Shown here piece after piece: positions 12,101 through 27,100 of a DNA stretch of 64,000 nt. Source of the DNA: Brachycybe producta (lineage: Eukaryota; Arthropoda; Diplopoda; Playtdesmida; Andrognathidae); NCBI GenBank assembly GCA_036925085.1, contig JAUPFP010000020.1, positions 2,306,001 to 2,370,000 on the forward strand. The letters are read 5' to 3'. Position numbers and translations under genes: made by a program. Below the pieces are notes generated by a model that searched no databases, had not been told where the DNA came from, and saw only the letters and a program-made list of their open reading frames with translations. Every line of letters starts with the position of its first letter. Position 1 is the stretch's first letter.

Positions 12101-15100
12101 TTAGAAATAATTTTCACAAATGGTAATAGTGTTAACGATGACAGCGCCCCTATAACGGCCGATATTTACATCGGCCCATAGTTATAGTTGCCCATATTTC
12201 GCCCCATTGACGTCCGTGGCGCTTCTAACGTCTCTTAACAATCTTTCATTGCAGTTACTAAATATTCCTGGTTTCTATAATGTTAACCGTTATGGCAGGT
12301 CTTAATCCAGTTTTTGCTTTTGTAAAATGTGTTTCTGATAAAATCGCGATTTGCATTTGTGTACCGTTGGTAATTACGATACTCCATGGATCTGAAATTA
12401 AGAAACTTGAATAACGCCACGGACGTCAGTGGGGCGATGTGGGGGTCGCTGACATCGTTAATACCATTATCGCCTGTTCCACTTTGGTTAAGTCCACACC
12501 TGAAATTAGAAAAAAACGCGAAGAAAGCGCCCCTCAAAGGAAGTGCACCTGAAAATAGAAAGACTAGCGAGAGGAAAGCGCAGCTGATAATAGAAAAATA
12601 GCGCGGAAAGTGCTCTTTCTAAAAAAAACAAACGTTTGCTTGACGTTATTGTGTCCAAATTTTCCAAAAACGGCTATGGAGCATAGCATTAGCCACTGCA
12701 GTGGTGTGCCGTGCGGTGTGACAAAAGCAAAATAAATATCTATAAAGCTATCTTAAAAGGCTACATCACAAAACTACTTTGAAAAATATCTGCAAAGAGC
12801 GCTAGCATCGTTTTTTTATTGAGCCCATAGACCCCATGTTAAAGAAAAAACGTTAATTTTTAAAATATACAGTCGCCGTAATGTTTATTTTTCATATTTA
12901 AAGTTGTCCAATATTAAGTTTTCAAAGTGCAGTGTGCACCTTAAATATATCCTGATATAATGACAAAAAATTGGTAAGTGCGGTTATATTTTTAAAAACT
13001 TTCAAAATTGCGAATTTCTAACTTATGTTAAACTCCATTGAGTACGCGCGCACATAAGCAAAAAAAATCCACTAAAAGGCTCGTAAAAATAATTTTAAAA
13101 AACCAGGAAAAAAAATCAGCACGTGCGCTAATGTGTTGGCTTCACTGTGGTTTAAAATTATTTTTAGGTATTTTTACAAGCATTTTAATGGATGTTTTTT
13201 TGCATATTTGGTGGTACTCAATGGAGTTTAACATAAGAGTTAGAAATTCGTTATTTTTTAATAGTTTTTAAAAATATAACCGCACTTCCCAATTTTTTGT
13301 CATTCTATCCCTTGATCAGCATATATTTAAGGTGCACATTGCACTTCGAAAACTTAATATTGGACAACTTTAAATATGAAAAATAAACATATTGCCGCGA
13401 CTGTGTATTTTAAAAATTAACATTTTTCTTTAACATTGGGTCTATAGACTGAATAGAAAAACGATGCTAGTGAACTTTGCAGAGATTTTTCAAAGTAAAT
13501 TTCTGATGCAGCCTCTTAAGGTAATGTCATGAGTCCAAAGCCATAGCTACATTAGAAGTTTATTGTAATGCAGTTCCTGGATTATGAAAAGGCAGGTTTG
13601 TTTACAAATAAATTGAATTAGGATCTTCAGCTCTGCTTGATTACGTTGCGCTGTATAGTATCGTGGTTTTTTTTTTCTTCAATAATGCTAAGAACGTTTG
13701 ATTTTTTTTATTTGTTCCAGTTGGTTTTCTGTTTTAGAAAACACCAAGTGGCTTCAACACATATCTGGTCTTCTAAAATCAGCATTGATTGTTGTGAATG
13801 CCATTGATCTGGATAGCAGGCCGGTGTTGGTTCATTGTTCTGACGGATGGGATAGGACACCACAAATCGTTGCTCTGGCCGAATTGTTGCTGGATCCATA
13901 TTACAGAACAATTGATGTAAGTACTATTTGCAATAATAGCATTTTTGTATCTGTTAGGCCCAATCCACATCAAACTGACAAAAGTGCAACATGAGTTTGA
14001 GACAGAAACACAACCAAAACGCCAGAAAAATGCAGTTTTTGAAAACAAAACAAAACCGAAATTGTCAGTGGTACCCACAACAAATTTGTGACGCAACGCA
14101 AACAAATTTGTTTTTTGATTTTGTTTCTATAGCTGTCTACGTAGACGTGCACAATAGTCTTTATTGACATAAACAAACTATGCAACTGTTTTGTTGTCCA
14201 CACTGCACAAGGCAGAGTTGAGAAAATGTTTTAAAGTACCGAGACAAAACACAAACCTTTTGATGTTTTCCGACCTGCGACATGACATTAAATAGTTTGT
14301 GAAATTGCGGACAAAACAAAAACAAAATACAAAAGTCGCAGATATTGTTTGCGTTTTGTCAGCATGTTGTGGATCTGGGTTTAGATACTTAAAACAGTCC
14401 ATTCCAGTCCACAAGTCCATTTGTATGAAGTTAATTGATTTATAATTTTTTTAATTATATTAATGAGTATGACTTATTATAAATTTTAAAAATCGTTTTG
14501 GCAATTGTTGTGTACGTCTTGACAATATTTGAAAAGAAATTTCTTGAGGTAATGATCTTTTTAAGAGGCTACATCACTAAATTACTTCGAAAAATTTCCA
14601 CAAAGACCGCTTGCATCGTCTTCTATTGAGCCCATTGACTCAATGTTAATATTGGACATCTTTAAATATGAAAAATAAACATATTGCTGTGACTGTGTAT
14701 TTTAAAAACTAGTGTTTCTTCTTTAAGTTTTCAAAGTGCAATGTGCGCCTTAAATATATGCTGATCGACTGATAGAATGACAAAAAATTGGTAAGTGCAG
14801 TTATATTATTAAAAACTATTTCAAAATCGGGAGTTTTTTACTCTTCATTGAGTACGCCCAAATAAGCAAAAAACATCCATTAAAATGCTTCTAAAAATAC
14901 CTAAAATAATTTTAAAAATTCACAATTAAACCACAGTGAAGCCAACACATTGCCACACGTGCTGATTTTTTATGTTTTTTTTTTAAATTATTTTTACGTA
15001 TTTTACGAGCATTTTAATGGGTGTTTGTTATTAGAGGACGTACTCAACGGAGTTAACATAAGTTAGAAATTTGCGATTTTGAAATAGGTTTTAAAAATTG

Positions 15101-18100
15101 AACCGCACTTACCAATTTTTTGTCGTTTTGACAGCATATATTTTCGAAGTAATTTAGTGATGTAGCCTCTTAAGCGTTTTTTTACGTGTTCTTAATAGGG
15201 ATTTCAAGTTTTAGTTGAAAGAGAGTGGCTGGAGTTCGGTCATAAGTTTGGCGATCGTTGCGGTCACGGTGTTCAGGCGGACGACACGAATGAACGGTGC
15301 CCTGTGTTCTTGCAGTGGCTCGATTGTGTCTACCAACTTTTATGCCAGTTTCCGTGTAGTTTTCAGTTCAACACAAATTATCTGGTTGGTTAAAATTAGC
15401 GTTAAGCTTATATTTTTGTTTTTTAATTTATGATCCGTCTTGTTCTGTTAAGGTTAAATTGTCTCATCACGTTTACTCATGTCTTTACGGAACATTTCTG
15501 TGCAACAGTGATCAAGAGAGAAAAAATTGTCATGTCCGAGAACGAACATATTCTGTGTGGGCTTTTCTTCGTAGTAATAAAAGTCGGTTCAAGAATTACC
15601 TTTATTCAAGAAAGGATAAGGTGAGTTTCTCCGTTTATTGATATGAATTCCCTTCTGCCGTTTATGCAACGTGTGTTTCTGCAATGTGTTTCAGCCATAA
15701 TAATCTGCAAGATGGTCTTTTCTTTTCAAATTTCACCAGACTTGTGAATAGTTTTTTTCTTAAATTGCCTTTTTCTAATTTTATGAGGTGATTTTTGAAG
15801 CATTACATTAATAATTATTAATTTAATATAAATATATAACTTTTCATTTTCATATTTCTTTTATTTTAAAAAAGAAATGCAGTAGAACGTCGATTATCGG
15901 AACTAATGTTGGACATGCATAGTTTCGATAGTCAAACGTGGAGAAAAGTAAGAAAAACGGATTGCAAAGATTTTATTTTATTTCCATAAGTAGTACTTCT
16001 ATAAGAATAAGTAACAAAGTTGGTTTCGGGGTAATCAACGCTTCTGTTGATTACCCCGAAACCAATTTTGTTACTTACTCTTACGGAAATACTACTTAAC
16101 CGACGTTCCATTAATCGACGCTCTACTGTATGAAAATCATGCAGAATTATTAAATTTTAAAAGCCTAGATACAGCGTTTAATTCAAAATTTCTCCGAAAT
16201 GTAGGCGCTGCGATCGGTTTTGATTTAAAAGTGTTTTTTTTAACGTTTTTCTCCAGGTTTGAAGTCACATTAGTAACTAATAGAAAAATAATTTCATGTG
16301 CTAACCTTATAAAAAAGGAAACATCGTGAAGCCAATAGATTAATGCACGTGCTAACTTTTTTGTTATTTTTCTTCAACGAGAGTCCTTCAAATGTTTGTG
16401 GGCAGCTTTTTTGGTCCTATATTTATTTTTTTTGAAATTAGAGATTTTTAACAACCATGTTTTCTGCTAGATTTCCATGATTTTGGCCCTATGCTTACAA
16501 AACACGATCATTGAAGCGATGTGGACAAATAGATAACAGAATGGGCTGTATGAACATATCAATAATTTAAACTAGTGATCAACAAAAATTGAAGGAAACA
16601 ACCATTCGATACGATTCAATCACTTTATTATTATTATTAAATCTTTGTTTTTTAAACAAGGATTTAATATTAAAAAGACATGATTGAATTGTATCAAATC
16701 AGATGAAATTTCCGATTTTTTTTATCGAAATCGATTCATCACTGTTTTGTCCTTCTGTTGTGAAGGCTGAAACAAACAAATAACGATGTTGAATTAAGTG
16801 CCGATTATTAAAGTAATTTTTTTTTTAGGTTTTACGGCCATCTTATGTAATGAGGGATCTAGTCTTTTGGGCAGACATGTATCTTCAAGCATGTGATTCG
16901 TGGGACGATCCCTTGTCTTTGGCGTCAAACGTTCCTAATGGATCAGTTGCACGAGAGAGTATAGAGATACCTATGGGAGATGATGGACTTAAGAGTACTG
17001 TTCCTAGTGGTCAAAGTGGGGGGAACCTCGTGAAGACACGTTCATGTGCTGATTTGTGCTTAGCTGTTGAAGCTACGCTTGCGAAACGCCGTTCTAGTGA
17101 CCCAAGCGTAACTGATATCAGGTGCTTGACAAACGCATTGGACTCTGTTGTGTTAAACGGCAGTCGAGACTCTGCAATTGACGATGATGACGATAGCAAC
17201 GTCCGAAACAGAAGTGATGGTGTTGATGACGAGTCGAAGTGTATAACCATTGATTTGAAGGAGCAAAAAGTTCAGATGAACGGTTATGCCGACGACGATT
17301 GTGAATCCCTTGAGGACGAGTCGTTCTCAAAAACCAATTGTTGTGGTTTGGTCGTTTCGGTAGACAGTCGGAAAGATCTTGATTCAGAAAATGACGATAC
17401 TGACAAGACAGTATCGGAAGGAAGGTCGTGTGAATTTCAGCCTTTTTCGCCTATCGAAAGTTCCACTGACACGATAGTGGAAGATTTAGTAACTGATGCA
17501 AAACGTGAAATAGCGGCTTTAGATTGTACATGTACTGCGAGGAATTGTTGTGGTTCCGTTATGGAAGTAGGCGGTCTTTTGAGTGGCGTTGATGTGCATC
17601 TTTTTCCGGGAGATAAGTTACGCTGCATACGTAGCTGTACTCTTCTAGAAAATAGTTCGCACGTGAGCACTAGTACGACAGACATCAGTGACTCGCATGT
17701 TGCACCCAACGAGGCCGCACGGAAAGGAGCGCATTACCATTATCATCACCACTTTCAGCATGCTTGCACGTCACAATCGTCGTCGGTGCCGCAATCAAGC
17801 GATCAGCGAACTAACGGGCGTAATCGACAGTGGTCAGATCTTTCAATGTTTACTAAATTGAACGGTGTTTGTGCAAACTGCAGCAACAGTTCGACCCAGC
17901 ATTCATTGTGCGAAGATACAGACCTGGAAGATTTCAGGCCACTGTCTTGTTCTGTGCATCCCGGTTCGTCTGCGGCGACTCCTTTTCATTCGCGGACGCC
18001 TAGCTCTGGTTTTCCAGCTACACCTAGCGACGATAGACCTTTGGATGATGTCGCACAGCGTTGTGTGTCGTCTGTTGCTCGGCGATTAGACATTGATGGT

Positions 18101-21100
18101 TTGCCTGTGTTAAACGACGAAGTGCAGCAAAGGCTGCACGAAATCCATAGTGAGAAACAGGTGAGAATGTCATTTAACGGTAGAGTTAAATAAATAATTT
18201 GTAGCTATATTTTATTCTTTCAAAGACTTGTTCTATCAGAACAAATTTTTGCCGATCGTCGGGCAAACATTTGTTTTTGATGTAGACAAATATTTGAGCA
18301 TTTTTGGATGGTAGCCTTGTAGGTTATTACAAGTGTTTCATAATGATAGTTACAAGACTTGTAATAACCCGGATACAGACACTTGCCCTAAAGGGACATT
18401 TGCCCTAAATCCACTTGTCATAGAACCATATACCATAAAGGGACATTTCCCCTAAAAGGACGTTTGAACCATAACCATTTGCACTAACAAACCAAAAACC
18501 CAAAAACCCAAAAACCACTTTTTTCTTCTCGTTTCATGCGGTTTAAAGTCTTTCGGTGGAGTATGTTAAATAATTTCTGTGTGCCGTAGGTGTGCAAGTA
18601 ACGCCAAATGACATTTTTAGACTATGGATTAGGGCAAATGCCCCTTTGGAACAAATTGTTTTAATGCAAGTGTCATTAGAGCAAACGGTTTTAGGGCAAA
18701 AATCCCTTTAGGGCAAATGTTCCGTTAAGGCAAGTGCCTTTGGGGCAAATGTTCCTTTATGGCAAGTGTCTTTGGGGCAAATGTCAAACACCAATGATAA
18801 CCAGCTAATTTTCACAATTTCACTGGTTACATTTTCACAGTTTCAGCTTCCAATACTATAGTTTTCATTTGTGTTAAATTGTTAATTGTTTCAAATTATA
18901 ATATGAAGCTCTTCTCCTCTTGACGCGACGAATTACCCTTACAGCCACACCGTCACCGAAGACCTCCAAGATTTATACTGATTACAAATTTGGAGTGTGT
19001 CAAATATATTTGTGACTGTTTGTTCACGGTTTTAACTTTTTTTTGTCTTTTCACAAGTTTAAAAAAATGTCATGAAACTTGATGAAACGCCTGTACTTGT
19101 AGACTTGTTGTTACAGGTAACTTGTAACTAGGCTTGCCACCTTTACTCTTTTGTGGAGGACATTCGTCTTTTCGGAAGAAATGTCCTCTGGCCGGGACCG
19201 TCCTCCACGAAGACAAACATTTCCTCCACACAATGAATTTTATAAAAATGGTATTATGTTTGTGGAGGACGGTCCTGGCCGGAGAACATTTCTTCCTAAT
19301 GGAGGACTGTCCTCCAAAGGTGGCAAGCCTCGATTAACCGAAGATCGGTTAATCAAAAAGTCGATGATCCGAATTTTTTTTCTTTAATTTTTTTTTTATT
19401 TTAAATGTTTTTTGCGTGTAGATTTACATGTACGTTAATCCTTGTTTGTCTCTTTCTTTCTTTGTCAATTTGTAGCTTCATATAACGTAACGCTCAAAGC
19501 TTACTAACATTTAACAAAAAACATGTTTTATTTAAAAAAACATGTTTTTTTAAAAAAATGTTTTTATTAAAATAATGCTTTTCGTGTTAAATTCGTACGT
19601 TTAATTTTTCGAATTGAAATTGGGATACTAGTTGGTGACTTGTCGTGTACAGTGTGTGGTGAATTTATTAGAAGAGCAAATGAAATTAGTGACATAGCTA
19701 GGAACGTTCCTAGGGTTTCTGGTCTTATACAGTAACACTAATACTATTATAGGGTGCCTAATTATACCAAGTTGACAACACAGTCAGTGGGATTTGGGAC
19801 AATGTTATATTTATAATCATACTATAAGTATAAGCTCTTATTTTTATCACAGCCCCACATTTTGGCACCCAGGACAAATGCCACATCCGCCCCCCTCGCT
19901 ACGCCAGTGAATGAACTTCTGTTCGTCCCTCCAGATTTCTAATTGCCTGTGTCATATCCTCCTATAGATAGTATCTATAGGAGGCTATGCCTGTGTAGTT
20001 CTTCATCGGCCATACTTTTTATACTAATATATAAAAATACACCCTACATAGCTACAAAATGAACTCGTCCAAAACTTCACTTACACTATTCATGTTCATC
20101 TACCATAGTCCCGCTAGAGGCGCCACTTCGAAAACGACATCACGATGATGCAAAGCTGTCCAACACAAAATTTCGGGAGTTGCCAGTCCAGTATAGTAAT
20201 AGTCTAAGGTTTCACAGTGTAATCTGATCACTTCCTCTAGCTATTCAAAAGTGACCAGCATTTTGGTTGTGGGTGTGAATGGCATTTTTATTCTTTCAGT
20301 CTGTACAGAGAAATCACCATGATTGTATGATTCACATGATCATGATCACATGAATATTTAACTGGCACATTTCTTTAAAAATTGGTTGATTTAAAACAAT
20401 GTTTTTAAAAAAAAAAAAAACAGCCAACCCTGCTTCTTGGTAAACTCTGTTCAAGTTTGGAGAAGTTTTATAAAATAAGTACACAGACGCACACTTAGTT
20501 TTTCAGCTCAAAAGCAAAACATCAACTCTTTTTATTTTCAAAAAGTTACAAATATATAGTGAGAAGGGTAATAAGGAAAAGGGCAATAAGGAAACAGAAT
20601 GTGACTATTGAAACAGTAGTTGCTTGGGGCATCAAAGAGAAAAGTCACATTTTGGGGACAAATATAGGGTGTGTTCCCTTTTCGTTGAAATTTTTTCCGT
20701 CGACAACCCGCAGGGATTGGATTGGAGGTTAACAGTGACGTCAATAAAAAATATATAGACCGTTTTTTCATCAACAGGGTCACTAAAGCTACAGGGAGGT
20801 AGCTGGGTCGATTAGGTTTGGTTAGGATCGATTAGGTTCGGTTAGGATGGATTAGGTTCGTTAGGATCGATTAGGTTCGGTTAGGATCGTTGAGGTTCGG
20901 TTAGGTTAGGGAGAAGGGGTTATTTTTTTTAGCTGTAGTGACGAGAAAGTGATAAAAAGGTCTATATTTTGTCCCCCTATGACGTCACTGTTAGCCTCCA
21001 ATCCAATCCCTGAGGCTTGTCGAAGGAAAAAATTTCGACCAAAAGGGATACTGCCATATAAGGGCCACTGATCTTAACAGAAAAGGGTGACAAGTGGTTT

Positions 21101-24100
21101 TTAATAAGAAGGCCCTAAGTGGGAGGGTTGGGTGAACACGGAAGTAAATTGTGAGTAGTATCAAAGTAACAAATATATTTATTAATTGGAATTGTTACAA
21201 CCGCTTTTTTTCTCAAAGTCAACAATATGTTGCACCCTCCCAATCCAAGAACCTCATGATAGTAAATTGGAGAGGGGGAAAGGGTAGGGGGGGGAGAGAG
21301 AGAGAGAGAAACGTGGAGGGGAAAAAAGGGGGAGGGGGAAACTGAAATTGAAATGAAAGGAGTAAAAAAAGGACAAACGACGCGCATGCGCACACCAGAG
21401 AAAATGAAAAGCTCATTTTCTCTTTCATATATAAAAAGGGGATGGGATAATAGCAAAATTAAACTAGAATTTATAACGGGCAATTGTGCCCAGCATTAGA
21501 ATTTCTTTTGCTCCGCTCTTTTATGAAGGTCATCAATTTCTAATTGGTTTTTTACTTGGTCTGACGTCATAAATGGGCGCGGATGAAAAGAAATTCTAAT
21601 GCTGGGCACAATTGCCTGTGAATTTTGCTCCCGTCTTTATGACGGATTACCCCACTAGTTATGTAATAATCCTAAAATTGGTGAGTGTCTGAATACTCCT
21701 TGTGGTACATATAGCATCTCTGACTGCCAACGTTGTGGTTGGTAGTTCGAATCCAGCTGGGGTCTTTCACTGTTTATTTCAAAACTAGCAGTGGAGCCTC
21801 TAATAGGGTGGTTTATTGTTAATTTAAATTTAACGTAAACTGTCCTAGGGTATGGGTTCTTATAAATGTTATAAATTAACCAAATCGTTTTAGGGCAAAA
21901 ATGGTTTTAGTACAAATTAAGCTTTATTGCAAATGGTTTACAGCAAATGTTCCTTTAGGGCAAGTGGTTTTACGACAAATGCCTCACACCCCTGTCAAGT
22001 TGATGGGAAGAGTGTATTGAGTTGAATAAAAGAAAATACATGTATTTAAGTAAGGAATTATGGAAATCTGATTTGCCACTTAATTGAGGGGTTGACTTTT
22101 GTTTTTATAAAAGTTACTTCAATTTTTTCTTTTTCTGATTTTAATGAATTATTATTATATATATAATATCCCAGGTCTGTGTGTGTGTGTGTGGAGTAAC
22201 ACTGTACAAAATCCTTGAAGCACGTCGGAATTTATATAAATTTAAATAAATGAAGAAATGAACAGCTTTTTTTTTCTCAAGGTCAACTATATGTTGCACC
22301 CTTCCCATCCAAGAACCCCATGATTTTAAATTGGATGAGGGGAAAAGGTTGGAAAGTGTAGAAGGGGGAGAGAGAGAAACGTGGAGGGTTGAAAAAAAGT
22401 GGGAGGGGGTGGCTGAAATTGAAATGAAAGGAGTAAAAAAAGGAACAAACGACGCGCCCTATAAAAAAGGGGAGGGGATAATAGTAGCAAAATTAAACTA
22501 GAATTTATCACAGGCAATTGTGCCCAGCATTAGAATTTCTTTTGCTCAACTGTTTTATGAACGTCATCAATTTCTAATTGGTTTGTTACGTGGTCTGACA
22601 TCATAAAAGGGCGGAGGAAAAGAAATTCTAAGGCAGGACACAATTGCCTGTGAATTTGGCTCCCGTCATTTATGACGGGTTACCCCACTAGTTTTTAATA
22701 ATTTTAATAATTATTTTTGTCAATTGTTGGGTAAATCTTGACGATGTTTTGACAAGAAATTTCTGGAGGTAATTGGACTCTTTAAAAAGTAAACCGGTGT
22801 GATTAAGAAACATACAAATGATTTTTTTTTGTGTAAATTTTACCGTCCTAGGGCGGGTTACCCTACTAGTAGTTATATAATTATCATTATTAGGGCTCGG
22901 ATTTTGATGCAATATCATCCGGAATGTTTCTAAATTTGTGGGCCAAGAGCCAACTGTGAATTAGTTATCATCATTAGAGCAACTGCAATTATTTTATTTC
23001 TAATCAAAAAAAGCTGGATAGAGAGGCTAGATGTCTGGTTACTATCAGTTGTCAACTGCAGTTCTAGCCGCTAACCATTGTTTTTCGTTAGAAAGAACAA
23101 TTGTTTTTTTATTATCTAAACGATTGTCACTTCACAGTTGGCACTTGGGCCACATATTGAGAAACACTCCAGTTGATATTGCATCAAAATCCGAGCCATC
23201 CGAACCAATCCGAGCATCATTATCTGTGTAAACAATAATTACAAGCATGGTTGTTAAAATCATGATTTTTTTTTTTTTAAAAAAGTAAAAATGTAAGCAT
23301 TTTTTTAGTTCGGATTTTTTTTATTTTAATTATTCAAATCAGATTTTTTTAAAACTATTTTTAAAAAGGAACATTTTTTTTTTTTAAAAAATTGAAGTTT
23401 TATTTACTTTTCAAATAATGTGCACATTTAATAAACAATAGCATTACATCATTTATTTATATGCTTGTAAGATTAAAAACTATAGGGATGTGACATTGAA
23501 ATCTCGCGAATCTTGAAAAATATTCGAGATTCGAAAACTTGAATCTTTCGAATCCATTAAGTTCCTAAACCATTTTGTGAGGCTATAAGCCTATAAGCAA
23601 TATGTTTTTTTTGCCAATGTACTATAATTGCGATCACCAGCTATTATGGTGAATATGTTTTTTCTATACTGGCCTTTTGCGTATTCCAGTTTCATTAGAT
23701 CAGCCATACAGTCTAATTATAATGAATTAATTTACCTTACATATTGAAAACCGAGTTTTTTTTTATTCAATTTTTATTCAATTTAGAATCCAAGAACCTC
23801 TTGTGATTGTAAATTATTTTCTAATTACTTTTACTTTCTTATTTATTACATATTACAGAGAAGGATAAATAGCCTTCAACATTCGTTATGCCTGACGAAA
23901 CTTGCTCTTTGCCAGCAAATCTGTGTAAGGTGCAGTGCTAATATTCATGGACTTGATCATCCAGAGGATGTTGTAAGTACAGCAGAATAAATAATAATTA
24001 ATTAAATCACATAGATCTACTGAAATAAAAAATGTGACGTGAATGTTTTATTGAAAATATTTTGGATTTCCAAAGAAATGTAATGTTTGTAACGGTTATA

Positions 24101-27100
24101 CCTTTGTACTCGCTCAGAAGAAATTAGCAGAAAGGAGAGAATGAAGTCAAAGAGCCTTATACCTTCGACACACACATGCACAGTTAAATGCATTTAAAAA
24201 TTAAACACGTTCTACAGAGCCCTATGTGAAGGGCAAATGGACAATACGTCGAATTCAATTTATTCAGTTAATAATCTCAAAATATTGAGTTAATACTTAA
24301 ATATAATGTATATTATATAAACTATTGACAAAATATTGATTTAGTATTTTAATTTAAAATATTAATAATAGTCAATTTTTATTTGGGTTCATGTATTTAA
24401 CTGGATTCCATATAATTCACCTAAACACATTTAATTTGAATTCATTTAGCTCATGTGTGTACAAGGTATTATACCTAGTACACACCTGATACTTTAAATA
24501 ATTAACGTGTTCTACAGAGTCGTGTGAAGGGCAAAAGTTCCAAAACAAACAATATGTCGAATTCAATTTATTTAATTATATATATCATAACTTCATAAGC
24601 CAAGTCTGTCTGGCGATGTGTGTACCGCGTGAGTAACTTGTTCGTACAGAACAAGGACAAAAAGCTTTTAAGCAAACACATGTGAGGGTGGTGGGGGAGA
24701 GGGTAGAAGGAAACGTCCTTCATTGAGTGACCTTCAGTTTTTGAAAATTGAATAAAATAGTTAAATATAATATATAAACTACTGACAAAATTTTGATTTA
24801 GTATTTCAGTTTAAAATATTAATAAGAAGGTCAATTTTTTTTTTTGGTTCATGTCTTAACTGTATTCCGTATAATTCACCTAAACACATTTAATTTGAAT
24901 TCATTTAACTCGTGCTTGTACAAGGTATTAGACTCTCCTATGCTGCTCGTACAATGGCTCTAGAAACCAAATGTCAATTTTAAACGGTAACATGCTAAAG
25001 AAGAATAACACCATTTTTTTAAAACTGAAAAATTATCCAGAAGAACAAAAGATGGTTAGCAATGGGGACATTTTTGAGGTTATTAACTCTTAAGAGACTT
25101 TAGCAGCGCCACGGACGTCAATGGGCCAATATATGAACTATAACTATGGGCCGATATAATATCGGCCGTTATAGGGGGCGCTGACATCATTAACAGTATT
25201 ACCATTTGCGAAAAATAGTTTTTAAAAATATTTCTAACGTCTTAATTAAAATATAACCTGTATGTCATGAATAAGAAAACAAAATTAACTTACTTTGATA
25301 ATCTGTTGAATTGCGATGAAACGCACACAAGAGGAGTAAATACCCGACTCAGTACCTCCTACAACTGAATGCCTCTGGCAGATCTATTTTTCCGTCTGGT
25401 CGCCCGCGAGAGAAAATAGATAACGATCCAACGGAAAAAAGTTTGCAAGTCGTGTACATGGTTCGGGTATTTTCGCCTCTTGTGGTCGTTTTATTGAAAT
25501 TTCAACAAGTTATGAAGGTAGGTTAATTTTATTTTCTTATTCATGACATACCTTTTATATTTTGTAAATTGTTAGAAATATTTTTTAAAAATATTTTTTC
25601 GCAAACGATAATTGTTTTGACGATGTCAGCGCCCCTATATCGGCCCATAGTTATAGCAGCTCATATATCGCCCCATGGCGCTTCTAAAGTTTCTTAAGAG
25701 GCTACGTCACAAAATTACTTTCATAAATCTCCGCAAAGAGCGCTAGCATCGTTTTTCTATCTAGCCCATAGACCCTATGTTAAAGAAGAAACGTTATTTT
25801 TAAAATACATAGTCGCGGCAATATGTTTATTTTTTATATTTAAAGTTGTCCAATATTAAGTTTTCAGTGCAAAGTTTCCAAAATGATTTTCAACTTTTCA
25901 TTCTTGACAATATTTCAACCAAAATTCCTGGTGGTAATTAATGGCCTCTTTAAATAAAAACTAAACTAGGTGGTTAGTTTTAGTTAGGTATATATATAGG
26001 TAGGTTTAGTTAGGCTTAGTTAGGTTACGTTGGGTACGTTTTTGTTAAATTAAGCTTGTTGTAGGGGGTCTTGGTGGCATGCGACCCCCCTCCCCCCTTC
26101 CAATTTTGTAAAATTGACTGTATTTCATATTAAAATATGGTTATTTAATTGATTATTATCAGTTATTTTGTAAGAATTGTTCGATATTCACTTAAAATTA
26201 AAAAAAGGTAAAAGCGCACAACAGGAATCGAGCTCGTGCTTCTCATGTCGGAGGGGGAGGCATTACCACAGAGCTATTGAAATGTCTTATTTTAAGCGGC
26301 GTACTTTAACATAGACCCTCTTCAAAAGAATCCCAAATATTGTCATGATTTTTATGAGAAATTTCCAAAGGTTATGGTTTCCAAGATGTTTTTTTGAAAC
26401 CCTAATGTTATTTATGCTTCCGAAACTCGAGAATTTCGGACAAACGGACATCATTGTTGCTTCTTTAATGCAATTATCAATCTGATACTTCTCTATTTCA
26501 TTGTTATTGGCGTACAAATTAACTTCATTGATGTAAATGTTTTACTTTTTGCTGTGAAGGTGTCACTGACTGACTCAAAGGGAAGCAGTGAGCAGCAGTT
26601 TTTGGGCCATGATAGTGGCGGTTCATCGGACATCAGCTGGGAGCAGGTTGAAGAGCGCGATACGAGGCCCACCTTATGGGTTCCCGATCATGCAGTGACA
26701 CGGTGTATGGGCTGTGATTCAGAGTTCTGCATTGTACGAAGAAAGCATCATTGCAGGTTCGTGGGTAGATACGTTTTTTCTTCTTAATATATTTTATTCC
26801 GGCTTGTATTTTTTAAAAAAAAATATCGTGTTATTCGGACTGTTAGTGGTAAAGATTAGAAAAATTATCAAAATGCTTGCAAATTTTAAGTTAGATGTCT
26901 TTATAAAAAAATAAATATATCGCAAGTTGGTAAATATGCTCGTATTCATTGTTCACTTGAAGTTGGTAAAAAAAAAACATTAAATTTTTTTTTGTTTTTT
27001 TTTAACTGTGACAAGGTGTTTATTTTGTGTGTGAGACATTTGCCCTAAAGGGACATTAGCCCCATGGACACTTTCCCAAAAGGCACATTTACCCTAGAAC

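Noticed and set aside
13708..14420. - strand ORFs opposite and after the catalytic exon
   Set aside because: Shadow frames of the MTMR3/4 exon and of a MITE.
19131..19390. Two overlapping ORFs at 19.1-19.4 kb
   Set aside because: They read through a palindromic MITE.
20799..20925. Interstitial telomere (TTAGG)n
   Set aside because: The array is degenerate with a 20-bp period and lies in the loop of a foldback element.
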